NCBI GenBank assembly: GCA_017607445.1
Contig: JAEVHH010000003.1
Location: 496,001 to 560,000 of the forward strand
DNA from: Histoplasma ohiense
Taxonomy: Eukaryota; Ascomycota; Eurotiomycetes; Onygenales; Ajellomycetaceae
Direction of reading: 5' to 3'
DNA: 64,000 nt
The position numbers and the translations under genes are program-made. Within the stretch, counting starts at the first letter, position 1. Each line of letters starts with the position of its first letter. Positions 33,096 through 43,326 of this stretch are shown one piece after another. The notes beneath the pieces were generated by a model. It made no database searches, was not told the DNA's origin, and saw nothing but the letters and a program-made list of their open reading frames with translations.

Positions 33096-34682
33096 ATGTC
33101 TCCTCCAAGCCCCTACAGGCCGCGTGATAGCTTTTCCGTATCAAATCGTCCCGTAACACCAACAAAACCATTTATCCAGGCACCACGGCAAGAGGATGAT
33201 GATAATTATCCGGCTGCGTTTTTATACAAATGGATCAAGAATGAGAGCCCGAGACTCAGCCGCCCTTTGTCCAGCTACAGTGGCACCAGGACCGAAAAAT
33301 TTTACCGGGAGAACGAACATAACAAACCGGAAGCCAAACTACCTCTAGAACAAGCTTTGATGCATAAAGAGTTCCACATCGAGGCGTTGCGGGGACAAAT
33401 ACGGAAGCTGATTAGCGACCACACCACAGAGTGCTCTGTATTGAACGACAAGATCAATGGACTTCAGGGGCAATTGTCTTCTTTTCGAATTAAATTGCAG
33501 AATGACCTGGACGCTGCCAACGAAGCTAAGGCTAAACTAGAAGAAGAAATAAAAGAGATGAGACGGGCTTTTGTGGAAAAATCTGAAGCCCTTGAAAATC
33601 ATCAGAAGCAGCGAGAGGAAGAGACCAAGGGGCTTCGCCGAGCACTTTCCGAAAAGTCCAAGGCTCTGGAATTCTTCAAACGGGAGCGGGATGAAGAAAT
33701 CAAAGACTTGCAACAAAAATTGGTGGAAAAGTCTGGAGCTCTAGAGTGTCATAAGAAGGAGAGAGAGGAAGAGGTGAAAGAAGTACGACGAACTCTCACG
33801 GAACGGTCTGGAGCTCTGGAATGCGACAAGCAGCGGCTGGAGGAGGAAGCCGAACAGGTACGGCACACTTTTGCAGTAGAAGCTGAAGCACAAAGATGTC
33901 ATATTCAAGAGCTTGAGGAAGAAATCACACGGCTACGGCAATCTCTCACGGAAAAGTCTGAATCCCTTGAAGTTCGTGAGCGGGAGCGGGAGGTGGAGGT
34001 TAAGGTGTTACAGAAAACTCTCGCAGATAAATCCGAAGCTCTACAACTCCACAACCAACAACTTGCAGAGGAAATTAGGAAGTTGCAAAAAGCCCTCGCG
34101 GAAACCTCCGAAGCTCTGGATTCTCACGAACAGGAACCAAAGAACGAGTTAATCGAGCTGCGACTAACTCTGGAGGAGAGGTTGAAAGCTCTAGAAGAGC
34201 TCGAGAAGGCCAAAGAGCAAGCTCTTGCGGCACAGAAAGCGGAGCTCGAGAAGCATTTCCAAGACGTCAAGATAGAAGATGATCGAGTGGCCAATGAACG
34301 GTTGGGGGAACGAGAGAAAGAGCTGATTGCTCAGCTTAACAAGAAGCATAATACAGAATTGGAAGACCTTCAAGCGTCGTTTGCGGCAGAACTCCAGCAT
34401 ATCCAAAAAGCACACGCTGCCGCGATTCACGAGTTCGTTGCCAGGCTAGAAGGGAGCGAGGACGGCCATGGCGTTGGAGTACGGGGTGGAAAATTAAGGC
34501 GAAACCGAAACAAAGGGAAAGGAAAGGGGAAAGGCGAGAGCCGCATTCGCATGCTATTAACAGAGATTTTCCATACGGGCAAGACCAAAACGAGCAATCT
34601 CTCTTGTGAACATACAAGAGAGTCCGACTCTCGTCATGATTCAGGCTTTCATTCATGTACAAATACCTCGGGTCACTCATGA
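33096..34682 (+). CDS. Coiled-coil protein built of nine 25-residue repeats
   Basis: Single exon, 528 residues. A Pro/Ser-rich head (1-85) precedes a continuous predicted coiled coil (about 90-460). Residues 155 to about 379 are nine tandem units of 25 residues with consensus LRRALxEKSEALExHKxEREEEIKx (for example MRRAFVEKSEALENHQKQRE, LRRALSEKSKALEFFKRERD, LQKTLADKSEALQLHNQQLA). The tail is very basic (RRNRNKGKGKGKGESR) and Ser/His-rich at the end. No enzymatic domain. 25 is not a multiple of seven, so the repeat superposes an 11/14-type register on the coil. Probably a cytoskeletal or scaffold protein; family not recognised. Confidence 0.75.
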   Translation: MSPPSPYRPRDSFSVSNRPVTPTKPFIQAPRQEDDDNYPAAFLYKWIKNESPRLSRPLSSYSGTRTEKFYRENEHNKPEAKLPLEQALMHKEFHIEALRGQIRKLISDHTTECSVLNDKINGLQGQLSSFRIKLQNDLDAANEAKAKLEEEIKEMRRAFVEKSEALENHQKQREEETKGLRRALSEKSKALEFFKRERDEEIKDLQQKLVEKSGALECHKKEREEEVKEVRRTLTERSGALECDKQRLEEEAEQVRHTFAVEAEAQRCHIQELEEEITRLRQSLTEKSESLEVREREREVEVKVLQKTLADKSEALQLHNQQLAEEIRKLQKALAETSEALDSHEQEPKNELIELRLTLEERLKALEELEKAKEQALAAQKAELEKHFQDVKIEDDRVANERLGEREKELIAQLNKKHNTELEDLQASFAAELQHIQKAHAAAIHEFVARLEGSEDGHGVGVRGGKLRRNRNKGKGKGKGESRIRMLLTEIFHTGKTKTSNLSCEHTRESDSRHDSGFHSCTNTSGHS

Positions 34683-35088
34683 TGATTTTTCGGCTTAGTG
34701 GCGTTTAACGGGTGCGTATGATAGAGCATGGGTGATTTTGATACTTACTAGATTCGAATATATTCATCCCGTTTCTGACCGAGTTGCGAGTTTACCCAGT
34801 CGTTGTGGATCATTATAAGCAAACTCATGCTTTCTCTATCTCCTCATGGGCCTTGATACCAGAAGCAACCTTTGACCAAAGAGATGGTTGTGAGGCAGCA
34901 TATGCTTCAATTTCCGCTCGAGTTTGTAAACAGGGATGCGTAGCTGGTAGTCCAGGGTATATAGTGGAATCTCTACTCCACAAGTGTCACAGCGTATTTC
35001 GAAAACTTTCCTCAATTTCTACGTTGTTACCCAAAATGCCAATTTTTCGGTCAAGCCAGTAGGCTCCTGATTACGAGACCCTTGCTAG
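34683..35088. other. Intergenic, no supported gene
   Basis: 3' flank of the coiled-coil gene up to the miniature LTR element. Nothing recognisable. Confidence 0.4.
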
Positions 35089-35522
35089 CATGGTGTTGGG
35101 GGGATTGGATTGGGTGATTCGTACCCTCTATACCACCACGGCGCTGATGGTGATTGAGCTCTTTGCCCTAGTGGCCTAATAGGTTATGAGCCCGTGTAAG
35201 CGTGACTGCTACAGGGTGTGCCAACATGCTATCACAGGTTCGAATCAGACCAAGGCCAGAAGAATATCCCTTACTAATGCACATTCTCTTACCAAGGTGG
35301 AGGAGATTGGTGGTTAGGCACCCAGGAAGACCCCAGGCCACCAAGGACCAATGGCAGTCGGGTAGTGGAACTTAGGAAGAGCCAGGTTCCCCCAGCTGGC
35401 CGGATGGTAGAGTGGGTCCGAGGGGGGGTGTTGGGGGGATTGGATTGGGTGATTCGTACCCTCTATACCACCACGGCGCTGGTGGTGATTGAGCTCTTTT
35501 GCCCTAGTGGCCTAATACATGG
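35089..35522 (+). mobile_element. Miniature LTR retroelement (TRIM-like) with 5-bp TSD
   Basis: Direct terminal repeats of 88-89 bp at 35094-35181 and 35429-35517 differ by one substitution and one T insertion. They start TGTTGGGGGG and end CCTAATA. The element is bracketed by the identical pentamer CATGG (35089-35093 and 35518-35522), as expected for integrase-mediated insertion. The 247-bp interior has no open frame. It ends in a purine tract (GAGGGGGGG) next to the 3' repeat, like a polypurine tract. It also contains GGTTCGAATC (about 35236), a perfect Pol III box B-like motif. Total 424 bp. The ends lack the usual terminal CA. A diverged relative of the terminal repeat lies at 16941-17026. 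Confidence 0.75.
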
Positions 35523-35936
35523 TATGTCGCTTACAAATTCCTACAATTCACTGGAGCAGTGTGTACTTTGATATCGAGTTAAAGGACGTGCTGCCAGAGA
35601 TGTTAGGAGCATAATCACCACCTATTCGGTCCGTGGGAGTTTTCAGTGGACATTATCCTTTGCTCCAACAATCAAGGATGGAATCATGCCATAAGTACTC
35701 CGTACATGTACTGTACATGGCCAATTAGGGCTTCCTGGGCACGTGAACCCGAAAGCTTTTCCCCGCCAAATTCAATGCTTCAACCCCGCGATTTTCAACC
35801 GCTCGATAGTACTAATCGCTGTTCTTCCGCCGCGCCATTTTCAGCTGTTATCGGCATATACCAATATATTAGCCTCTCACGCCACCCGTGGGGAGCTTCC
35901 CGTGTATACTAGGCGGTTCGCACAAAAATAAATAGA
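35523..35936. promoter_or_regulatory. Upstream region of MTA phosphorylase
   Basis: No gene. Contains a TGTACATGTACTGTACATG palindromic cluster (about 35701-35721) of unknown role and AT-rich sequence close to the start codon. Confidence 0.35.
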
Positions 35937-37039
35937 ATGGCGGCTCTCCGAGAAACATACAACGGTACGTAGGGGCCCTCAATCCGTGAGAGTTAAATGG
36001 TAGATCTATATAAGCTGATACTGACAATGCAGCTTCAATATACCAGATCCAGTCCATATTGCCGTTATCGGCGGTACTGGACTTAGAGAATTACCCCATT
36101 TCACACAAGTTGCATCTCTCAACATCACCACGCCATGGGGACCCCCGTCTTCTCCGATAACAATCCTCCATCACACCTGTTCGACAAGTGGCAAGGCAGT
36201 CCCTGTCGCATTCCTGAGTCGGCACGGTCTGCATCATGAGTACGCACCGCACGAGGTACCAGCGCGCGCAAACATTGCTGCCCTCCGATCAATCGGGGTA
36301 CGAAGTATTGTCGCTTTTTCTGCCGTTGGGAGTTTGCAGGAGGCCATTAAGCCGCGAGACTTTGTCGTACCAGACCAAGTTATTGACCGGACGAAGGGGG
36401 TGCGGCCGTGGACGTTTTTCGAGGGCGGCGCAGTGGCACATGTTGGTTTTGCGGACCCGTTCGATGAGCAGATGGCGAAGGTGGTGCGGGCATGTGGGCA
36501 TAGCTTGGAAGGGGATGGCGTTGTGCTTCATGACCGCGGTACACTCATATGCATGGGTACGGCTTTATTGCACTCCTCCATTCTTTACAAGCTTGTATTT
36601 CGAAAGGAGGTCAAAAGCTAACTGTTCGATAACAGAGGGTCCACAATTCAGCACACGTGCAGAAAGCAACCTCTACCGCTCCTGGGGCGGCAGCATAATC
36701 AACATGTCGTGCATTCCCGAAGCAAAACTTGCTCGGGAAGCTGAGATTGCTTATCAGATGATTTGCATGTCCACAGATTATGACTGCTGGCACTCGGAGG
36801 CGGCAGATGTAACTGTCGATATGGTCATGGCCAATATGAAAATGAACTCAGTGAATGCGAGAAACTTCATTGGAGCGGTGCTCGATGAACTTACAAAGGA
36901 TGAACATGCAGCTCTCGTGCAAGCAAAGCATTTAGAAGGTACTTGTAAATTTGGCCTGAGCACTGCTCCAGGATATCTGAGCGCTGAAGCCCTCACGAAG
37001 CTCTCCTGGCTCTTCCCCGGATATTTTAGCAATAATTAG
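35937..37039 (+). CDS. MTAP: S-methyl-5'-thioadenosine phosphorylase
   Basis: Three exons: 35937-35964, 36047-36556, 36636-37039; 313 residues. The first intron must use the second acceptor (TACCAG at 36046) rather than the nearer GCAG, because only this gives the family start RETYNDPVHIAVIGGTGL. The enzyme phosphorolyses MTA to adenine and methylthioribose-1-phosphate in methionine salvage. Visible motifs: IGGTGL phosphate loop, SRHGLHHEYAPHEVPARANI, VAFSAVGSLQEAI, EGPQFSTRAE, INMSCIPEAKLAREAEI and STDYDCWH purine/substrate loops. The fold is the PNP/MTAP family 2 type, trimeric in relatives. Length and completeness are normal; cytosolic/nuclear protein. Confidence 0.95.
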
Positions 37040-37433
37040 AATATATTAAGGATAAATTAGCGGTCAAGTGTGGAATTTTTGTGGGTATTTTGCTTTTGGG
37101 CACTTTGACATTCCGGGCTGTTCTTCTCTTTTCATTTAAATACCTACACTAGACATTGCTAGATAATACTGGATGGATTTTATTGCCAACGACATCTCCC
37201 ATAGCCAACGGTATCTTTGAAGAGATATTTGATATATTGAAATGCTGGAATATCTTGTCAGATCTTCCCCCTATAAAGCTCTTCATATTCGGGTGATCTG
37301 AAATGAATTCGACTGTATGACGAAGCTCAGATTCCCGCACCGGAAGAGTCTGAATTGTGTCACACTCCCTCCTGGTTAGCTTCCAGGCTTGCTTCCAGGC
37401 TTAGATCCTGAGCTGCCCTGGATTTACGGTTAA

Positions 37434-37479
37434 CGCTAGGAGGCAGGAGGTAGGAGGCAGGAGGTAGGAGGCAGGAGGG
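37434..37479. repeat. GGAGGCA/GGAGGTA minisatellite
   Basis: About six tandem 7-bp units alternate between GGAGGCA and GGAGGTA, forming a near-perfect 14-bp higher-order repeat. Intergenic, G-rich on the plus strand. Confidence 0.85.
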
Positions 37480-38278
37480 AACTATCTTTCCCAGTTGCCG
37501 GCAATGACCCTGCCGACGAATGCTTCCAATGTGTCCACGCGTGCTTAAAATACTTCACCTCCTCCAAGCGCAAGCTTCTTGAAAAGCATGAATAGCCCGA
37601 AGTGCTCGCCGCAGTGCTCCCCGCGCCGTCAGCGTCGAGCTAGCATCCAAAATGCAAACCTGCAACAAAGGCTCCTTGTTAACCGCACGAATAAATTGGC
37701 AGTTTTGGCTTCCAGCACTCGTTGCCAACACAACCTTGAGATTGAGCCCTGGCCAAATTGAGTTGTGGATTAATACCTTCCGGCAAAGAATAACGACATT
37801 CAACGGGTAGTGAGAACAAAGGAACTCCAGGGACAAATAGATATGCGTAAAGTCGGCCGTCGCGTGATTGAGCTTTTTGTGTTGCACCGCAACCACACTC
37901 CACCCAACAACCACTGGATAGTGCAGAAGAAGAGGGTGATAGGATAGAAATCAAAGAAATAAAATATGGCCAAATCCTGCGTTGAAGTATTGAAGCATTT
38001 GTTATTGGGACACATTACCAGCTCCTGTCGAGCACCTCTGGTTGGCGTCTTAACCATACAAAGTGTGCATGTAGACTTCACGTAGATCCGGGAGATGTTG
38101 GAATACAACAAAATTGCTAGTATTGATTATTTAATTATATCATTACGCTTTTGTAATTTATCACTTTAAATATCTTCTCTATAATTATTAGATTATTTAA
38201 ATTAAATGCTCTATGAATTCTCGTATAATCTCTACGCTTAGCAACTTGATCAGCGATGTCAAACGCTTTTAAATAATG

Positions 38279-38315
<37 letters not shown>
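38279..38315 (+). repeat. 37-nt poly(A) tract
   Basis: An uninterrupted run of A within AT-rich DNA. It could be a retroposition tail, but no recognisable element body or target duplication was found next to it. Confidence 0.8.
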
Positions 38316-38318
<3 letters not shown>

Positions 38319-39491
38319 AGAGATGAACTATTAGATAAATCAGTTCTATTCAGCCGTCATCCATTGAACTAGATGATAGATTATCGAATAGAGAAGCTGA
38401 ATGAAGGATTGTTTAACTAATGAAAATGAAGTGAGATTCTTCTCCAAGTGTTTTCGACCTCTTACATTACATAGAACCTCGAGTTGTTTTGCACGCAGTG
38501 TGATGCAAGAACTTCGTTAATCATGGCTTTGTGTAATTAGAAAAATGCCTTTTTTTCTACTCCGTATTTGCAATACAGTCTGCTGATATTCTCAACGTTG
38601 CCACAGGGATCTCAGATATGCATGATGTTCATCAAGAAAAGATCGCAGCGTGGTTGGTTGCGTGACACACCGAAAAAGTGATAAATTTCCATACAATCAC
38701 TATCATTCCTTCACTCTCTATATACCATAGGAGCAATATGAGGTGACTTAATGAGCGTACCATTGGGTAAGTGATGCTGGTAGCCAAGCAGGATGCAAGA
38801 AATTAGATTCGAGACACAGTGAAGATAGAGACTTGCAGGAGTCGAATCCGATTTTCTGCTTATCTGCAGCACCACTATCTTTTCTGACGCTCATTGAGAA
38901 TTTCGGATAGGCAGGATTTGCATTGACTATGATTACCACTTGTCTGTTGAAGTCCAAGAAGCCGAAAGCGAGAGGAGCCTCAAACTTTCCTCAGCACCTC
39001 CTCTCTTTGTATTTCGCCCTGGGACTTGGAATGCGCTCCAGCTCCCACGAACAAACATGGGTCATGAGCTTATGTCCGACATAACGAGATAGGTGGGTAA
39101 GAGTGATGATATTCCAGCAACTCTCCTTCACCAGAAAGGCTATTGACGGTGGTCACAAGCAGAGGTTCCAGTGCAGACCTACATCATGAGAAGGATCATC
39201 AGCCCTTCATTCCATGAACCAACCAACCGCTCCCCACTCACCCGCCCCTGGCACAGCTCCCTACCTGTTTTTGGAGTGTAAGAAATACCCTGCGATGGTG
39301 GCTACTTGACTGAACTGGAGGGCTGCACAATTGCTGTGGAATAATAATTGAGACTTCTTGGAGTCAATTAGTGCTTCCAGACTAGGAGGCACGAGTAACC
39401 AGAAGTTCCTGCATTTCCTCTTCTGTCTTTCTTTCATTTCCATTTAGTTCTTTCATTCTCTCCGTATTTTCTACCTCCTTATTCGTTGAAA

Positions 39492-42274
39492 ATGCCATTC
39501 GTTAAATATCTTTTGATTGGTGTGATTCGTGCTCTGAGTTGCCTCGCCCTCATTAAACCTGATCTCAGCAAATCGCCGTCCCTCGAAAGCAGGCAAGATG
39601 GCCCCGAAGACTGGACATCTCCCCCATACTACCCAGCACCTGTGGGTGGTTGGGTCCCTGAATGGAAGGAGGCATATGTCAAATCTCATGCAGTAGTTTC
39701 CAATATGACTCTTGCTGAGAAAGTGAATCTGACAACAGGTACTGGATTTTCCATGGGGCCCTGCGTGGGACAGACCGGAAGCGCACCCCGATTCGGAATC
39801 CCCAGGCTTTGTCTGCAAGACGGGCCTCTTGGTGTCCGAAATACAGACCATATTACAGCTTTCCCAGCAGGAATCACTGTGGGAGCCACATTCGACAAGC
39901 AATTGATGTACGATCGCGGTGTTGCCTTGGGCAAGGAGTTTCGTGGTAAAGGGATAAATGTCCATCTTGGCCCATCTGTAGGCCCATTGGGACGCAAGCC
40001 ACGTGGAGGACGAAACTGGGAAGGCTTCGGCGTGGATCCATCCCTCCAGGGGATTGCCAGTGCCTTGACAATTAAAGGCGTTCAAAGCAGGGGTGTCATC
40101 GCAACCGTGAAGCATCTTGTCGGAAACGAGCAGGAGATGTTTCGTATGGCGTTCCCTGTCCATCCCATTGACTCCCTCCAGAAACCATACTCAGCCAACA
40201 TCGATGACAGGTCCATGCACGAGCTCTACCTGTGGCCCTTTGCCGAGGCTATCAAAGCAGGGGTTGGTGCCGTAATGATGGCATATAATGACGTATGATG
40301 GCTTCCTCTTTCAAAAGAACGTGAAAGCCCAAGCTTGGTCGGTTATGTTAACGTTTTCCGTAGGTTAACAGCTCCTCATGTAGTCAAAACAGCCAGTTGA
40401 TCAACGGCATTCTCAAGGAGGAGTTGGGGTTCCAAGGGTTTACCATGACTGATTGGTTCGCCCAGATTGGTGGTGTTTCATCTGCGCTTGCTGGTCTGGA
40501 CATGGCCATGCCAGGAGATGGTGTTGCTCCATTATCAGGAAACAGCTATTGGGCAGGCGAATTGTCACATTCAGTCCTGAATGGCACTGTCCCCATTGAG
40601 CGGTTAAATGATATGGTATGCGTTGCTCTTCCTCTCATTTGCTAATGTATAGGCGGAAAAGTGGTAACCTCGGGCTTGGAAATTGACTTCAGCAACTAGG
40701 TTTCACGAATTGTTGCTACATGGTTCAAATTTGGGCAGGACAAGGACTTCCCATTGCCAAACTTCTCAACCCATACAGCCGCTGAAAGTGGTCTTCTGTA
40801 TCCGGGAGCTGTGTTTTCTCCAATCGGCATAGTCAACAAATTCGTTGATGTCCAAGAAAACCACAATATCATCGCCCGGGCGGTTGCTAGGGATGGTATT
40901 ACTCTTCTGAAAAACGAAAATAACGTTCTCCCCCTGAATCCGGACGCTTCGATAAGGGTATTTGGCGCCGACGCGGGACCTGATCCACTGGGGCTCAATC
41001 CCTGCCCAGATAGAGGCTGCAATAGGGGAGTCTTGACGATGGGTTGGGGGAGCGGAAGTGCCAGAGTTCCATATCTTGTAACCCCTCAAGAAGGCATCCG
41101 GGCTAGAGCGCCCAATACGAAGTTCCACATCACTAATAATTTCCCCCTCATTCCAGATGTTAAACCTGATGATATTGCAATCGTTTTTATCAATTCGGAT
41201 TCCGGTGAGAACTATATAACTGTTGAAGGAAATCCGGGAGACAGAACGCTCGCTGGTCTATATGCTTGGCATGGAGGTGACAAGCTTGTCATGGATGCGG
41301 CGACGAAATTTTCAACAGTAGTTGTTGTCGTTCACACCGTCGGCCCAATTATCATGGAGAAATGGATCGATCTCCCGTCGGTGAAGGCAGTGTTGTTTGC
41401 CCATCTCCCCGGCCAGGAAGCGGGCACTATTGCCGATATTCTTTTTGGAGACTATAGCCCCAGTGGCCATCTGCCGTATACCATCCCGAAATCTGAAGCC
41501 GACTATCCAGACAGCGTCCATCTCATTTGCGACCCCGTAATCCAGATCCAGGATACTTTTAACGAAGGGTTATATATTGACTATCGCCACTTCATCAAAA
41601 ATAATATCACCACGCGATATCCATTCGGTCACGGGCTATCATACACAACATTCAAATTCAGCGAGCCCAAAATCATAACTGTGACACCGTTGACCGAATA
41701 CCCCCCGGACAGACCTGCAAAAATTTCCACCCCAACATTCTCGAGCAAAATTCCTTCTGCAACAGAAGTATCGTGGCCAATGGGCCTGAAACGTATCTGG
41801 CGCTACTTGTATCCATATCTCGATAACCCATCATCTATCAAGCCAGGAAAGGACTACCCATATCCAGAAGGATATAGCACAACGCCCAAACCACCTCCAC
41901 GGGCTGGTGGAAGGGAGGGCGGCAATCCAACCCTGTGGGATATCGCATACAACGTCGATGTTAAGGTCACCAACACAGGAAAGGTAGCCGGCCGCTCCGT
42001 CGCCCAGTTGTATGTCCAACCAACCCCGGAGCGAGAGGCAGATACCCCCAGGCTTCAGCTGAGACAGTTTGAGAAAACTCGTGTGCTGCAGCCTGGCGAG
42101 AGTGAGGTTCTGCGACTTGAGGTTACTCGGAAGGATTTAAGTGTTTGGGATGTTGTAATGCAGGATTGGCAGATACCACAACTGGCTAAGGGTGGGAAGT
42201 TGTGGGTTGGTGAGAGCGTGGAGCTTCTGAAAGTGTTGTGTGAGGTTGGAACAGGTGAGTGCAGGGATGCTTGA
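39492..42274 (+). CDS. Glycoside hydrolase family 3 beta-glucosidase, secreted
   Basis: Three exons: 39492-40292, 40364-40615, 40700-42274; 875 residues, all phase 0. A hydrophobic start (MPFVKYLLIGVIRALSCLAL) serves as signal peptide. The GH3 N-domain shows NLTTGTGF, PRLCLQDGPLGVR, GRNWEGFGVDP and KHLVGNEQE. The nucleophile is Asp297 in GFTMTDW (Thr replaces the more usual Ser before it). The C-domain shows ARDGITLLKNENNVLPL and the PGQEAGTIADILFGDYSPSGHLPYT stretch, then FGHGLSYTTF and a fibronectin III-like C-terminal domain (DVKVTNTGKVAGRSVAQLYVQ). The product hydrolyses cello-oligosaccharides or other beta-glucosides outside the cell. It resembles the Aspergillus bglF/bglG subgroup. Complete, no defects seen. 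Confidence 0.93.
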
Positions 42275-43326
42275 ATCTTTGAGACGAAGGAACTTGGGAC
42301 CGATAGTTACAGGGGTTGACTATGACCCGCAAACTTTCGGCGTGTGGTGTTTCTATCAGATCTTGTTTCCAACAAAATACCTGACGAATATTTTCTGCTT
42401 CAACCCTTCGGTTAGGTGTCATCTTCTCGAATACTGCTGTCAGGTCAAGCCTATATAAATTTCGCAGCGGAGACAACTTGCGAGCTGAAGTGCCAGAACT
42501 ATCCATCACCGTCTTCTCTCCGCTGCCTTCGGGGTGTGACAAGAAGCTAGTAACAAGCAAAAACAATCTCCAGTGCCAGCTGATCAAGTTGAAACTAGTA
42601 ACTAGAGGACGAGATGAGAAATAAGCTCTGATGAGCGACTCGCTATCTAATGAAGATCAATTAATATCTCAACAACAAAACGAGAATGATTGTAGTAAAC
42701 ATCAAAAATTACCTGTGAATATGGTACTTTGCCTCTTGTAGACTGTACCTACCCTCCTCCCGCTCACTTTCTGTAAGACAGGGTTTTTCCGCTGTGCCAA
42801 AAGGATTAATCCTCAAGGCGGAGATATTATTTTGTGCATGCTTTGGCCATCCAACATTTTTCTGTGTTCAAGTTCTCATTTCTCCTCAGAGCTGTTGGTT
42901 GAAAACTTCTCCTCCGCTCCTAAGGAGTTGCCTGCTTTCATTGACCCTGAACACGCCAGCAAATACGGGCCATCCAACCCGTGATACAGCTCATAGTAGA
43001 TAAGATAGTCCATAGTTCATAACGATTAGAGGAATATTGCGGCAACATGGTTCAGTTATGAAGCACCTTATCTTAGGGTTAGGGTTAACCTTAACCCTAA
43101 CTAGTTAGTAAATTATAGAACTCATATATTTTCACGTGATATCAATTCGCCACCTGACGGTCTTCAAATGTGAGTTCAAGCAAGCAGTTCTTTTGAAGAA
43201 CCCTGTTTGATGTCCAACCCTCATGTTTATATTTTGCCTGTGAACTCAGCTGTTTCTTTACCACTAGCATCGGCCACGAAAAGAGAGAGTGGATATTTCG
43301 GGCTGCTTAAGATCAGCACCGCCAGG
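42275..43326. other. Intergenic with interstitial telomere repeat
   Basis: 1.05 kb between beta-glucosidase and the CWC16-type gene. It contains the head-to-head telomeric repeat at 43073-43100 (separate entry). No gene is supported. Confidence 0.5.
43073..43100. repeat. Interstitial telomeric repeat, head-to-head
   Basis: Two TTAGGG units (43073-43084) are followed by TTAACC and then TTAACCCTAA, so that TTAGGGTTAA is mirrored by its reverse complement. TTAGGG is the usual telomere unit of filamentous ascomycetes. It lies about 230 bp upstream of the CWC16-type gene. Confidence 0.8.

Larger units (their letters stand above)
37040..39491. other. Long gene-poor, AT-rich interval
   Basis: 2.45 kb without a supportable gene. 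It contains a GGAGGYA minisatellite (about 37434-37479) and a 37-nt A tract at 38279-38315 inside AT-rich sequence. A minus-strand frame at 37555-37914 and another at 38748-38957 have no family features. Confidence 0.45.

Noticed and set aside
35160..35250. tRNA-derived SINE interpretation of the 35-kb repeat (box A-like GTGGCCTAATAGG plus box B GGTTCGAATC)
   Set aside because: The direct terminal repeats, purine tract and 5-bp CATGG duplication fit an LTR element better; the box-like motifs are kept as an open oddity.
37555..37914. Minus-strand frame of 119 codons in the AT-rich interval
   Set aside because: The first residue is not clearly a start, no family features are visible, and competing frames overlap in every phase.
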